The position numbers and the translations under genes were made by a program. This document shows, piece by piece, positions 22,799-34,309 of a stretch of DNA of 64,000 nucleotides (positions are counted from its first letter, which is position 1; each line of letters begins with the position of its first letter). The notes beneath the pieces were generated by a model that worked only from the letters and a program-made list of their open reading frames with translations, ran no database searches and was not told the DNA's origin. Source of the stretch: Myrica gale (taxonomy: Eukaryota > Streptophyta > Magnoliopsida > Fagales > Myricaceae); NCBI GenBank assembly GCA_963930655.1, contig OZ005608.1, positions 11,966,001-12,030,000 of the forward strand, read 5' to 3'.

Positions 22799-23076
22799 AA
22801 CATCTTTTTTACCGCCCCCGAGAAGATTTTCGTGCGGAAAAAATATTTATCTGAACGGGATTAGATTTCCGCCGGTATTTGGAAACACTCCACTTTTCCG
22901 GTGCGAAAAACGAAGACGAAAACTACATGACGAAATTTTGATTTTTCAAAAACTCCGATATTTTTTTGTAGCAATTCGGCGCGAAAAACCTCTTTCAGCG
23001 ACGTTGAATACCCGTGAATGGATGTATTTCCCCTGTGAGAGGGATCCATATAAGAAATCATTGCAACAACCATAAC

Positions 23077-23195
23077 GGGTGCGATCATACCAGCACTAAT
23101 GCACCGGATCCCATCAGAACTCCGCAGTTAAGCGTGCTTGGGCGAGAGTAGTACTAGGATGGGTGACCTCCTGGGAAGTCCTCGTGTTGCACCCC
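23077..23195 (+). rRNA. 5S rRNA: 5S rRNA gene, unit 60
   Basis: Consensus gene with C at -7; R-t spacer. Counterpart of unit 36. Confidence 0.97.
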
Positions 23196-23473
23196 AACAT
23201 CTTTTTTCCCGCCCCCGAGAAGATTTTCGTGCGGAAAAAATATTTATCTGAACGGGATTAGATTTCCGCCGGTATTTGAAAACACTCCACTTTTCCGGTG
23301 CGAAAAACGAAGACGAAAACTACATGACGAAATTTTGATTTTTCAAAAACTCGGATATTTTTTTGTCGCAATTCGGCTCGAAAAACCTCTTTCAGCGACG
23401 TTGAATACCCGTGAATGGATGTATTTCCCCTGTGAGAGGGATCCATATAAGAAATCATTGCAACAAACATAAC

Positions 23474-23592
23474 GGGTGCGATCATACCAGCACTAATGCA
23501 CCGGATCCCATCAGAACTCCGCAGTTAAGCGTGCCTGGGCGAGAGTAGTACTAGGATGGGTGACCTCCTGGGAAGTCCTCGTGTTGCACCCC
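23474..23592 (+). rRNA. 5S rRNA: 5S rRNA gene, unit 61 (T62C)
   Basis: T62C at 23535, in box A. Its counterpart unit 37 has T62 but carries C67T. K spacer follows. Confidence 0.96.
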
Positions 23593-23870
23593 AACATCTT
23601 TTTTCCCGCCCCCGAGAAGATTTTCGTGCGGAAAAAATATTTATCTGAACGGGATTAGATTTCCGCCGGTATTTGGAAACACTCCACTTTTCCGGTGCGA
23701 AAAAAGAAGACAAAAACTACATGACGAAATTTTGATTTTTCAAAAACTCGGATATTTTTTTGTCGCAATTCGGCGCGAAAAAGCTCTTTCAGCGACGTTG
23801 AATACCCGTGAATGGATGTATTTCCCCTGTGAGAGGGATCCATATAAGAAATCATTGCAACAAACATAAC

Positions 23871-23989
23871 GGGTGCGATCATACCAGCACTAATGCACCG
23901 GATCCCATCAGAACTCCGCAGTTAAGCGTGCTTGGGCGAGAGTAGTACTAGGATGGGTGACCTCCTGGGAAGTCCTCGTGTTGCACCCC
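23871..23989 (+). rRNA. 5S rRNA: 5S rRNA gene, unit 62
   Basis: Consensus gene; R-g spacer. Counterpart of unit 38. Confidence 0.97.
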
Positions 23990-24267
23990 AACATCTTTTT
24001 TACCGCCCCCGAGAAGATTTTCGTGCGGAAAAAATATTTATCTGAACGGGATTAGATTTCCGCCGGTATTTGGAAACACTCCACTTTTCCGGTGCGAAAA
24101 ACGAAGACGAAAACTACATGACGAAATTTTGATTTTTCAAAAACTCGGATATTTTTTTGTCGCAATTCGGCGCGAAAAACCTCTTTCAGCGACGTTGAAT
24201 ACCCGTGAATGGATGTATTTCCCCTGTGAGAGGGATCCATATAAGAAATCATTGCAACAACCATAAC

Positions 24268-24329
24268 GGGTGCGATCATACCAGCACTAATGCACCGGAT
24301 CCCAACAGAACTCCGCAGGGTTGCACCCC
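24268..24329 (+). pseudogene. Truncated 5S pseudogene, unit 63 (T38A)
   Basis: Standard deletion plus T38A at 24305; C at -7; L spacer with T at 24372. Counterpart of unit 39. Confidence 0.95.
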
Positions 24330-24607
24330 AACATCTTTTTTCCCGCCCCCGAGAAGATTTTCGTGCGGAAATAATATTTATCTGAACGGGATTAGATTTC
24401 CGCCGGTATTTGAAAACACTCCACTTTTCCGGTGCGAAAAACGAAGACGAAAACTACATGACGAAATTTTGATTTTTCAAAAACTCCGATATTTTTTTGT
24501 AGCAATTCGGCGCGAAAAACCTCTTTCAGCGACGTTGAATACCCGTGAATGGATGTATTTCCCCTGTGAGAGGGATCCATATAAGAAATCATTGCAACAA
24601 CCATAAC

Positions 24608-24726
24608 GGGTGCGATCATACCAGCACTAATGCACCGGATCCCTTCAGAACTCCGCAGTTAAGCGTGCTTGGGCGAGAGTAGTACTAGGATGGGTGACCT
24701 CCTGGGAAGTCCTCGTGTTGCACCCC
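24608..24726 (+). rRNA. 5S rRNA: 5S rRNA gene, unit 64 (A37T)
   Basis: A37T at 24644; C at -7; R-t/K mosaic spacer. Counterpart of unit 40. Confidence 0.96.
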
Positions 24727-25004
24727 AACATCTTTTTTCCCGCCCCCGAGAAGATTTTCGTGCGGAAAAAATATTTATCTGAACGGGATTAGATTTCCGC
24801 CGGTATTTGAAAACACTCCACTTTTCCGGTGCGAAAAACGAAGACGAAAACTACATGACGAAATTTTGATTTTTCAAAAACTCGGATATTTTTTTGTCGC
24901 AATTCGGCTCGAAAAAGCTCTTTCAGCGACGTTGAATACCCGTGAATGGATGTATTTCCCCTGTGAGAGGGATCCATATAAGAAATCATTGCAACAAACA
25001 TAAC

Positions 25005-25123
25005 GGGTGCGATCATACCAGCACTAATGCACCGGATCCCATCAGAACTCCGCAGTTAAGCGTGCTTGGGCGAGAGTAGTACTAGGATGGGTGACCTCCT
25101 GGGAAGTCCTCGTGTTGCACCCC
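25005..25123 (+). rRNA. 5S rRNA: 5S rRNA gene, unit 65
   Basis: Consensus gene; R-g spacer. Counterpart of unit 41. Confidence 0.97.
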
Positions 25124-25401
25124 AACATCTTTTTTACCGCCCCCGAGAAGATTTTCGTGCGGAAAAAATATTTATCTGAACGGGATTAGATTTCCGCCGG
25201 TATTTGGAAACACTCCACTTTTCCGGTGCGAAAAACGAAGACGAAAACTACATGACGAAATTTTGATTTTTCAAAAACTCGGATATTTTTTTGTCGCAAT
25301 TCGGCGCGAAAAACCTCTTTCAGCGACGTTGAATACCCGTGAATGGATGTATTTCCCCTGTGAGAGGGATCCATATAAGAAATCATTGCAACAACCATAA
25401 C

Positions 25402-25463
25402 GGGTGCGATCATACCAGCACTAATGCACCGGATCCCATCAGAACTCCGCAGGGTTGCACCCC
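25402..25463 (+). pseudogene. Truncated 5S pseudogene, unit 66
   Basis: Standard deletion; C at -7; L spacer. Counterpart of unit 42; opens an HOR copy (units 66-69). Confidence 0.95.
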
Positions 25464-25741
25464 AACATCTTTTTTCCCGCCCCCGAGAAGATTTTCGTGC
25501 GGAAAAAATATTTATCTGAACGGGATTAGATTTCCGCCGGTATTTGAAAACACTCCACTTTTCCGGTGCGAAAAACGAAGACGAAAACTACATGACGAAA
25601 TTTTGATTTTTCAAAAACTCCGATATTTTTTTGTAGCAATTCGGCGCGAAAAACCTCTTTCAGCGACGTTGAATACCCGTGAATGGATGTATTTCCCCTG
25701 TGAGAGGGATCCATATAAGAAATCATTGCAACAACCATAAC

Positions 25742-25860
25742 GGGTGCGATCATACCAGCACTAATGCACCGGATCCCATCAGAACTCCGCAGTTAAGCGT
25801 GCTTGGGCGAGAGTAGTACTAGGATGGGTGACCTCCTGGGAAGTCCTCGTGTTGCACCCC
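25742..25860 (+). rRNA. 5S rRNA: 5S rRNA gene, unit 67
   Basis: Consensus gene with C at -7; R-t spacer. Confidence 0.97.
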
Positions 25861-26138
25861 AACATCTTTTTTCCCGCCCCCGAGAAGATTTTCGTGCGGA
25901 AAAAATATTTATCTGAACGGGATTAGATTTCCGCCGGTATTTGAAAACACTCCACTTTTCCGGTGCGAAAAACGAAGACGAAAACTACATGACGAAATTT
26001 TGATTTTTCAAAAACTCGGATATTTTTTTGTCGCAATTCGGCTCGAAAAACCTCTTTCAGCGACGTTGAATACCCGTGAATGGATGTATTTCCCCTGTGA
26101 GAGGGATCCATATAAGAAATCATTGCAACAAACATAAC

Positions 26139-26257
26139 GGGTGCGATCATACCAGCACTAATGCACCGGATCCCATCAGAACTCCGCAGTTAAGCGTGCT
26201 TGGGCGAGAGTAGTACTAAGATGGGTGACCTCCTGGGAAGTCCTCGTGTTGCACCCC
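26139..26257 (+). rRNA. 5S rRNA: 5S rRNA gene, unit 68 (G81A)
   Basis: G81A at 26219; K spacer. Confidence 0.96.
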
Positions 26258-26535
26258 AACATCTTTTTTCCCGCCCCCGAGAAGATTTTCGTGCGGAAAA
26301 AATATTTATCTGAACGGGATTAGATTTCCGCCGGTATTTGGAAACACTCCACTTTTCCGGTGCGAAAAAAGAAGACAAAAACTACATGACGAAATTTTGA
26401 TTTTTCAAAAACTCGGATATTTTTTTGTCGCAATTCGGCGCGAAAAAGCTCTTTCAGCGACGTTGAATACCCGTGAATGGATGTATTTCCCCTGTGAGAG
26501 GGATCCATATAAGAAATCATTGCAACAAACATAAC

Positions 26536-26654
26536 GGGTGCGATCATACCAGCACTAATGCACCGGATCCCATCAGAACTCCGCAGTTAAGCGTGCTTGG
26601 GCGAGAGTAGTACTAGGATGGGTGACCTCCTGGGAAGTCCTCGTGTTGCACCCC
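26536..26654 (+). rRNA. 5S rRNA: 5S rRNA gene, unit 69
   Basis: Consensus gene; R-g spacer. Confidence 0.97.
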
Positions 26655-26932
26655 AACATCTTTTTTACCGCCCCCGAGAAGATTTTCGTGCGGAAAAAAT
26701 ATTTATCTGAACGGGATTAGATTTCCGCCGGTATTTGGAAACACTCCACTTTTCCGGTGCGAAAAACGAAGACGAAAACTACATGACGAAATTTTGATTT
26801 TTCAAAAACTCGGATATTTTTTTGTCGCAATTCGGCGCGAAAAACCTCTTTCAGCGACGTTGAATACCCGTGAATGGATGTATTTCCCCTGTGAGAGGGA
26901 TCCATATAAGAAATCATTGCAACAACCATAAC

Positions 26933-26994
26933 GGGTGCGATCATACCAGCACTAATGCACCGGATCCCATCAGAACTCCGCAGGGTTGCACCCC
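26933..26994 (+). pseudogene. Truncated 5S pseudogene, unit 70
   Basis: Standard deletion; C at -7; L spacer. Opens the second 1,928-bp five-unit block (units 70-74). Confidence 0.95.
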
Positions 26995-27272
26995 AACATC
27001 TTTTTTCCCGCCCCCGAGAAGATTTTCGTGCGGAAAAAATATTTATCTGAACGGGATTAGATTTCCGCCGGTATTTGAAAACACTCCACTTTTCCGGTGC
27101 GAAAAACGAAGACGAAAACTACATGACGAAATTTTGATTTTTCAAAAACTCCGATATTTTTTTGTAGCAATTCGGCGCGAAAAACCTCTTTCAGCGACGT
27201 TGAATACCCGTGAATGGATGTATTTCCCCTGTGAGAGGGATCCATATAAGAAATCATTGCAACAACCATAAC

Positions 27273-27391
27273 GGGTGCGATCATACCAGCACTAATGCAC
27301 TGGATCCCATCAGAACTCCGCAGTTAAGCGTGCTTGGGCGAGAGTAGTACTAGGATGGGTGACCTCCTGGGAAGTCCTCGTGTTGCACCCC
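27273..27391 (+). rRNA. 5S rRNA: 5S rRNA gene, unit 71 (C29T)
   Basis: C29T at 27301; C at -7; R-t spacer. Confidence 0.96.
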
Positions 27392-27669
27392 AACATCTTT
27401 TTTCCCGCCCCCGAGAAGATTTTCGTGCGGAAAAAATATTTATCTGAACGGGATTAGATTTCCGCCGGTATTTGAAAACACTCCACTTTTCCGGTGCGAA
27501 AAACGAAGACGAAAACTACATGACGAAATTTTGATTTTTCAAAAACTCGGATATTTTTTTGTCGCAATTCGGCTCGAAAAACCTCTTTCAGCGACGTTGA
27601 ATACCCGTGAATGGATGTATTTCCCCTGTGAGAGGGATCCATATAAGAAATCATTGCAACAAACATAAC

Positions 27670-27788
27670 GGGTGCGATCATACCAGCACTAATGCACCGG
27701 ATCCCATCAGAACTCCGCAGTTAAGCGTGCTTGGGCGAGAGTAGTACTAAGATGGGTGACCTCCTGGGAAGTCCTCGTGTTGCACCCC
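27670..27788 (+). rRNA. 5S rRNA: 5S rRNA gene, unit 72 (G81A)
   Basis: G81A at 27750; R-t spacer. Confidence 0.96.
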
Positions 27789-28066
27789 AACATCTTTTTT
27801 CCCGCCCCCGAGAAGATTTTCGTGCGGAAAAAATATTTATCTGAACGGGATTAGATTTCCGCCGGTATTTGGAAACACTCCACTTTTCCGGTGCGAAAAA
27901 CGAAGACGAAAACTACATGACGAAATTTTGATTTTTCAAAAACTCGGATATTTTTTTGTCGCAATTCGGCTCGAAAAACCTCTTTCAGCGACGTTGAATA
28001 CCCGTGAATGGATGTATTTCCCCTGTGAGAGGGATCCATATAAGAAATCATTGCAACAAACATAAC

Positions 28067-28185
28067 GGGTGCGATCATACCAGCACTAATGCACCGGATC
28101 CCATCAGAACTCCGCAGTTAAGCGTGCTTGGGCGAGAGTAGTACTAAGATGGGTGACCTCCTGGGAAGTCCTCGTGTTGCACCCC
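28067..28185 (+). rRNA. 5S rRNA: 5S rRNA gene, unit 73 (G81A)
   Basis: G81A at 28147; K spacer. Last G81A copy in the window. Confidence 0.96.
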
Positions 28186-28463
28186 AACATCTTTTTTCCC
28201 GCCCCCGAGAAGATTTTCGTGCGGAAAAAATATTTATCTGAACGGGATTAGATTTCCGCCGGTATTTGGAAACACTCCACTTTTCCGGTGCGAAAAAAGA
28301 AGACAAAAACTACATGACGAAATTTTGATTTTTCAAAAACTCGGATATTTTTTTGTCGCAATTCGGCGCGAAAAAGCTCTTTCAGCGACGTTGAATACCC
28401 GTGAATGGATGTATTTCCCCTGTGAGAGGGATCCATATAAGAAATCATTGCAACAAACATAAC

Positions 28464-28582
28464 GGGTGCGATCATACCAGCACTAATGCACCGGATCCCA
28501 TCAGAACTCCGCAGTTAAGCGTGCTTGGGCGAGAGTAGTACTAGGATGGGTGACCTCCTGGGAAGTCCTCGTGTTGCACCCC
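28464..28582 (+). rRNA. 5S rRNA: 5S rRNA gene, unit 74
   Basis: Consensus gene; R-g spacer. Confidence 0.97.
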
Positions 28583-28860
28583 AACATCTTTTTTACCGCC
28601 CCCGAGAAGATTTTCGTGCGGAAAAAATATTTATCTGAACGGGATTAGATTTCCGCCGGTATTTGGAAACACTCCACTTTTCCGGTGCGAAAAACGAAGA
28701 CGAAAACTACATGACGAAATTTTGATTTTTCAAAAACTCGGATATTTTTTTGTCGCAATTCGGCGCGAAAAACCTCTTTCAGCGACGTTGAATACCCGTG
28801 AATGGATGTATTTCCCCTGTGAGAGGGATCCATATAAGAAATCATTGCAACAACCATAAC

Positions 28861-28922
28861 GGGTGCGATCATACCAGCACTAATGCACCGGATCCCATCA
28901 GAACTCCGCAGGGTTGCACCCC
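28861..28922 (+). pseudogene. Truncated 5S pseudogene, unit 75 (HOR copy 1)
   Basis: Standard deletion; C at -7; L spacer. First unit of the 15-copy HOR run. Confidence 0.95.
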
Positions 28923-29200
28923 AACATCTTTTTTCCCGCCCCCGAGAAGATTTTCGTGCGGAAAAAATATTTATCTGAACGGGATTAGATTTCCGCCGGT
29001 ATTTGAAAACACTCCACTTTTCCGGTGCGAAAAACGAAGACGAAAACTACATGACGAAATTTTGATTTTTCAAAAACTCCGATATTTTTTTGTAGCAATT
29101 CGGCGCGAAAAACCTCTTTCAGCGACGTTGAATACCCGTGAATGGATGTATTTCCCCTGTGAGAGGGATCCATATAAGAAATCATTGCAACAACCATAAC

Positions 29201-29319
29201 GGGTGCGATCATACCAGCACTAATGCACCGGATCCCATCAGAACTCCGCAGTTAAGCGTGCTTGGGCGAGAGTAGTACTAGGATGGGTGACCTCCTGGGA
29301 AGTCCTCGTGTTGCACCCC
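29201..29319 (+). rRNA. 5S rRNA: 5S rRNA gene, unit 76 (HOR copy 1)
   Basis: Consensus gene with C at -7; R-t spacer. Confidence 0.97.
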
Positions 29320-29597
29320 AACATCTTTTTTCCCGCCCCCGAGAAGATTTTCGTGCGGAAAAAATATTTATCTGAACGGGATTAGATTTCCGCCGGTATT
29401 TGAAAACACTCCACTTTTCCGGTGCGAAAAACGAAGACGAAAACTACATGACGAAATTTTGATTTTTCAAAAACTCGGATATTTTTTTGTCGCAATTCGG
29501 CTCGAAAAACCTCTTTCAGCGACGTTGAATACCCGTGAATGGATGTATTTCCCCTGTGAGAGGGATCCATATAAGAAATCATTGCAACAAACATAAC

Positions 29598-29716
29598 GGG
29601 TGCGATCATACCAGCACTAATGCACCGGATCCCATCAGAACTCCGCAGTTAAGCGTGCTTGGGCGAGAGTAGTACTAGGATGGGTGACCTCCTGGGAAGT
29701 CCTCGTGTTGCACCCC
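29598..29716 (+). rRNA. 5S rRNA: 5S rRNA gene, unit 77 (HOR copy 1)
   Basis: Consensus gene, G81; K spacer. Confidence 0.97.
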
Positions 29717-29994
29717 AACATCTTTTTTCCCGCCCCCGAGAAGATTTTCGTGCGGAAAAAATATTTATCTGAACGGGATTAGATTTCCGCCGGTATTTGG
29801 AAACACTCCACTTTTCCGGTGCGAAAAAAGAAGACAAAAACTACATGACGAAATTTTGATTTTTCAAAAACTCGGATATTTTTTTGTCGCAATTCGGCGC
29901 GAAAAAGCTCTTTCAGCGACGTTGAATACCCGTGAATGGATGTATTTCCCCTGTGAGAGGGATCCATATAAGAAATCATTGCAACAAACATAAC

Positions 29995-30113
29995 GGGTGC
30001 GATCATACCAGCACTAATGCACCGGATCCCATCAGAACTCCGCAGTTAAGCGTGCTTGGGCGAGAGTAGTACTAGGATGGGTGACCTCCTGGGAAGTCCT
30101 CGTGTTGCACCCC
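29995..30113 (+). rRNA. 5S rRNA: 5S rRNA gene, unit 78 (HOR copy 1)
   Basis: Consensus gene; R-g spacer with C to T at 30132, shared only with unit 82. Confidence 0.97.
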
Positions 30114-30391
30114 AACATCTTTTTTACCGCCTCCGAGAAGATTTTCGTGCGGAAAAAATATTTATCTGAACGGGATTAGATTTCCGCCGGTATTTGGAAA
30201 CACTCCACTTTTCCGGTGCGAAAAACGAAGACGAAAACTACATGACGAAATTTTGATTTTTCAAAAACTCGGATATTTTTTTGTCGCAATTCGGCGCGAA
30301 AAACCTCTTTCAGCGACGTTGAATACCCGTGAATGGATGTATTTCCCCTGTGAGAGGGATCCATATAAGAAATCATTGCAACAACCATAAC

Positions 30392-30453
30392 GGGTGCGAT
30401 CATACCAGCACTAATGCACCGGATCCCATCAGAACTCCGCAGGGTTGCACCCC
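30392..30453 (+). pseudogene. Truncated 5S pseudogene, unit 79 (HOR copy 2)
   Basis: Standard deletion; C at -7; L spacer. Confidence 0.95.
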
Positions 30454-30731
30454 AACATCTTTTTTCCCGCCCCCGAGAAGATTTTCGTGCGGAAAAAATA
30501 TTTATCTGAACGGGATTAGATTTCCGCCGGTATTTGAAAACACTCCACTTTTCCGGTGCGAAAAACGAAGACGAAAACTACATGACGAAATTTTGATTTT
30601 TCAAAAACTCCGATATTTTTTTGTAGCAATTCGGCGCGAAAAACCTCTTTCAGCGACGTTGAATACCCGTGAATGGATGTATTTCCCCTGTGAGAGGGAT
30701 CCATATAAGAAATCATTGCAACAACCATAAC

Positions 30732-30850
30732 GGGTGCGATCATACCAGCACTAATGCACCGGATCCCATCAGAACTCCGCAGTTAAGCGTGCTTGGGCGA
30801 GAGTAGTACTAGGATGGGTGACCTCCTGGGAAGTCCTCGTGTTGCACCCC
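30732..30850 (+). rRNA. 5S rRNA: 5S rRNA gene, unit 80 (HOR copy 2)
   Basis: Consensus gene with C at -7; R-t spacer. Confidence 0.97.
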
Positions 30851-31128
30851 AACATCTTTTTTCCCGCCCCCGAGAAGATTTTCGTGCGGAAAAAATATTT
30901 ATCTGAACGGGATTAGATTTCCGCCGGTATTTGAAAACACTCCACTTTTCCGGTGCGAAAAACGAAGACGAAAACTACATGACGAAATTTTGATTTTTCA
31001 AAAACTCGGATATTTTTTTGTCGCAATTCGGCTCGAAAAACCTCTTTCAGCGACGTTGAATACCCGTGAATGGATGTATTTCCCCTGTGAGAGGGATCCA
31101 TATAAGAAATCATTGCAACAAACATAAC

Positions 31129-31247
31129 GGGTGCGATCATACCAGCACTAATGCACCGGATCCCATCAGAACTCCGCAGTTAAGCGTGCTTGGGCGAGAG
31201 TAGTACTAGGATGGGTGACCTCCTGGGAAGTCCTCGTGTTGCACCCC
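31129..31247 (+). rRNA. 5S rRNA: 5S rRNA gene, unit 81 (HOR copy 2)
   Basis: Consensus gene, G81; K spacer. Confidence 0.97.
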
Positions 31248-31525
31248 AACATCTTTTTTCCCGCCCCCGAGAAGATTTTCGTGCGGAAAAAATATTTATC
31301 TGAACGGGATTAGATTTCCGCCGGTATTTGGAAACACTCCACTTTTCCGGTGCGAAAAAAGAAGACAAAAACTACATGACGAAATTTTGATTTTTCAAAA
31401 ACTCGGATATTTTTTTGTCGCAATTCGGCGCGAAAAAGCTCTTTCAGCGACGTTGAATACCCGTGAATGGATGTATTTCCCCTGTGAGAGGGATCCATAT
31501 AAGAAATCATTGCAACAAACATAAC

Positions 31526-31644
31526 GGGTGCGATCATACCAGCACTAATGCACCGGATCCCATCAGAACTCCGCAGTTAAGCGTGCTTGGGCGAGAGTAG
31601 TACTAGGATGGGTGACCTCCTGGGAAGTCCTCGTGTTGCACCCC
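31526..31644 (+). rRNA. 5S rRNA: 5S rRNA gene, unit 82 (HOR copy 2)
   Basis: Consensus gene; R-g spacer with C to T at 31663, shared only with unit 78. Confidence 0.97.
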
Positions 31645-31922
31645 AACATCTTTTTTACCGCCTCCGAGAAGATTTTCGTGCGGAAAAAATATTTATCTGA
31701 ACGGGATTAGATTTCCGCCGGTATTTGGAAACACTCCACTTTTCCGGTGCGAAAAACGAAGACGAAAACTACATGACGAAATTTTGATTTTTCAAAAACT
31801 CGGATATTTTTTTGTCGCAATTCGGCGCGAAAAACCTCTTTCAGCGACGTTGAATACCCGTGAATGGATGTATTTCCCCTGTGAGAGGGATCCATATAAG
31901 AAATCATTGCAACAACCATAAC

Positions 31923-31984
31923 GGGTGCGATCATACCAGCACTAATGCACCGGATCCCATCAGAACTCCGCAGGGTTGCACCCC
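31923..31984 (+). pseudogene. Truncated 5S pseudogene, unit 83 (HOR copy 3)
   Basis: Standard deletion; C at -7; L spacer. Confidence 0.95.
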
Positions 31985-32262
31985 AACATCTTTTTTCCCG
32001 CCCCCGAGAAGATTTTCGTGCGGAAAAAATATTTATCTGAACGGGATTAGATTTCCGCCGGTATTTGAAAACACTCCACTTTTCCGGTGCGAAAAACGAA
32101 GACGAAAACTACATGACGAAATTTTGATTTTTCAAAAACTCCGATATTTTTTTGTAGCAATTCGGCGCGAAAAACCTCTTTCAGCGACGTTGAATACCCG
32201 TGAATGGATGTATTTCCCCTGTGAGAGGGATCCATATAAGAAATCATTGCAACAACCATAAC

Positions 32263-32381
32263 GGGTGCGATCATACCAGCACTAATGCACCGGATCCCAT
32301 CAGAACTCCGCAGTTAAGCGTGCTTGGGCGAGAGTAGTACTAGGATGGGTGACCTCCTGGGAAGTCCTCGTGTTGCACCCC
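32263..32381 (+). rRNA. 5S rRNA: 5S rRNA gene, unit 84 (HOR copy 3)
   Basis: Consensus gene with C at -7; R-t spacer. Confidence 0.97.
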
Positions 32382-32659
32382 AACATCTTTTTTCCCGCCC
32401 CCGAGAAGATTTTCGTGCGGAAAAAATATTTATCTGAACGGGATTAGATTTCCGCCGGTATTTGAAAACACTCCACTTTTCCGGTGCGAAAAACGAAGAC
32501 GAAAACTACATGACGAAATTTTGATTTTTCAAAAACTCGGATATTTTTTTGTCGCAATTCGGCTCGAAAAACCTCTTTCAGCGACGTTGAATACCCGTGA
32601 ATGGATGTATTTCCCCTGTGAGAGGGATCCATATAAGAAATCATTGCAACAAACATAAC

Positions 32660-32778
32660 GGGTGCGATCATACCAGCACTAATGCACCGGATCCCATCAG
32701 AACTCCGCAGTTAAGCGTGCTTGGGCGAGAGTAGTACTAGGATGGGTGACCTCCTGGGAAGTCCTCGTGTTGCACCCC
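32660..32778 (+). rRNA. 5S rRNA: 5S rRNA gene, unit 85 (HOR copy 3)
   Basis: Consensus gene, G81; K spacer. Confidence 0.97.
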
Positions 32779-33056
32779 AACATCTTTTTTCCCGCCCCCG
32801 AGAAGATTTTCGTGCGGAAAAAATATTTATCTGAACGGGATTAGATTTCCGCCGGTATTTGGAAACACTCCACTTTTCCGGTGCGAAAAAAGAAGACAAA
32901 AACTACATGACGAAATTTTGATTTTTCAAAAACTCGGATATTTTTTTGTCGCAATTCGGCGCGAAAAAGCTCTTTCAGCGACGTTGAATACCCGTGAATG
33001 GATGTATTTCCCCTGTGAGAGGGATCCATATAAGAAATCATTGCAACAAACATAAC

Positions 33057-33175
33057 GGGTGCGATCATACCAGCACTAATGCACCGGATCCCATCAGAAC
33101 TCCGCAGTTAAGCGTGCTTGGGCGAGAGTAGTACTAGGATGGGTGACCTCCTGGGAAGTCCTCGTGTTGCACCCC
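33057..33175 (+). rRNA. 5S rRNA: 5S rRNA gene, unit 86 (HOR copy 3)
   Basis: Consensus gene; R-g spacer. Confidence 0.97.
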
Positions 33176-33453
33176 AACATCTTTTTTACCGCCCCCGAGA
33201 AGATTTTCGTGCGGAAAAAATATTTATCTGAACGGGATTAGATTTCCGCCGGTATTTGGAAACACTCCACTTTTCCGGTGCGAAAAACGAAGACGAAAAC
33301 TACATGACGAAATTTTGATTTTTCAAAAACTCGGATATTTTTTTGTCGCAATTCGGCGCGAAAAACCTCTTTCAGCGACGTTGAATACCCGTGAATGGAT
33401 GTATTTCCCCTGTGAGAGGGATCCATATAAGAAATCATTGCAACAACCATAAC

Positions 33454-33515
33454 GGGTGCGATCATACCAGCACTAATGCACCGGATCCCATCAGAACTCC
33501 GCAGGGTTGCACCCC
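33454..33515 (+). pseudogene. Truncated 5S pseudogene, unit 87 (HOR copy 4)
   Basis: Standard deletion; C at -7; L spacer. Confidence 0.95.
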
Positions 33516-33793
33516 AACATCTTTTTTCCCGCCCCCGAGAAGATTTTCGTGCGGAAAAAATATTTATCTGAACGGGATTAGATTTCCGCCGGTATTTGAA
33601 AACACTCCACTTTTCCGGTGCGAAAAACGAAGACGAAAACTACATGACGAAATTTTGATTTTTCAAAAACTCCGATATTTTTTTGTAGCAATTCGGCGCG
33701 AAAAACCTCTTTCAGCGACGTTGAATACCCGTGAATGGATGTATTTCCCCTGTGAGAGGGATCCATATAAGAAATCATTGCAACAACCATAAC

Positions 33794-33912
33794 GGGTGCG
33801 ATCATACCAGCACTAATGCACCGGATCCCATCAGAACTCCGCAGTTAAGCGTGCTTGGGCGAGAGTAGTACTAGGATGGGTGACCTCCTGGGAAGTCCTC
33901 GTGTTGCACCCC
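33794..33912 (+). rRNA. 5S rRNA: 5S rRNA gene, unit 88 (HOR copy 4)
   Basis: Consensus gene with C at -7; R-t spacer. Confidence 0.97.
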
Positions 33913-34190
33913 AACATCTTTTTTCCCGCCCCCGAGAAGATTTTCGTGCGGAAAAAATATTTATCTGAACGGGATTAGATTTCCGCCGGTATTTGAAAAC
34001 ACTCCACTTTTCCGGTGCGAAAAACGAAGACGAAAACTACATGACGAAATTTTGATTTTTCAAAAACTCGGATATTTTTTTGTCGCAATTCGGCTCGAAA
34101 AACCTCTTTCAGCGACGTTGAATACCCGTGAATGGATGTATTTCCCCTGTGAGAGGGATCCATATAAGAAATCATTGCAACAAACATAAC

Positions 34191-34309
34191 GGGTGCGATC
34201 ATACCAGCACTAATGCACCGGATCCCATCAGAACTCCGCAGTTAAGCGTGCTTGGGCGAGAGTAGTACTAGGATGGGTGACCTCCTGGGAAGTCCTCGTG
34301 TTGCACCCC
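34191..34309 (+). rRNA. 5S rRNA: 5S rRNA gene, unit 89 (HOR copy 4)
   Basis: Consensus gene, G81; K spacer. Confidence 0.97.

Larger units (their letters stand above)
10098..29402 (+). repeat. 9,300-bp tandem segmental duplication (24 units, about 2.1 copies)
   Basis: Sequence at x and x+9,300 agrees from 10,098 until 20,102, where TTTGGAAAC on one side meets TTTGAAAAC on the other. Copy 1 is 10098-19397 and copy 2 is 19398-28697, with the start of a third copy to about 29,402. Each copy holds 20 full genes and 4 pseudogenes. Rare marks are shared: T38A with the A-run change, A37T with a mosaic spacer, C29T, and the G81A and G81T genes. Line-by-line reading found only two mismatches, 14235/23535 and 14240/23540, both in one gene. 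Confidence 0.9.

Noticed and set aside
28798..29199. 133-codon open frame on the + strand around each pseudogene
   Set aside because: It exists only because the 57-bp deletion removes stop codons within the gene. It reads through the pseudogene and spacer, and encodes the same DNA twice in different frames at its two ends.
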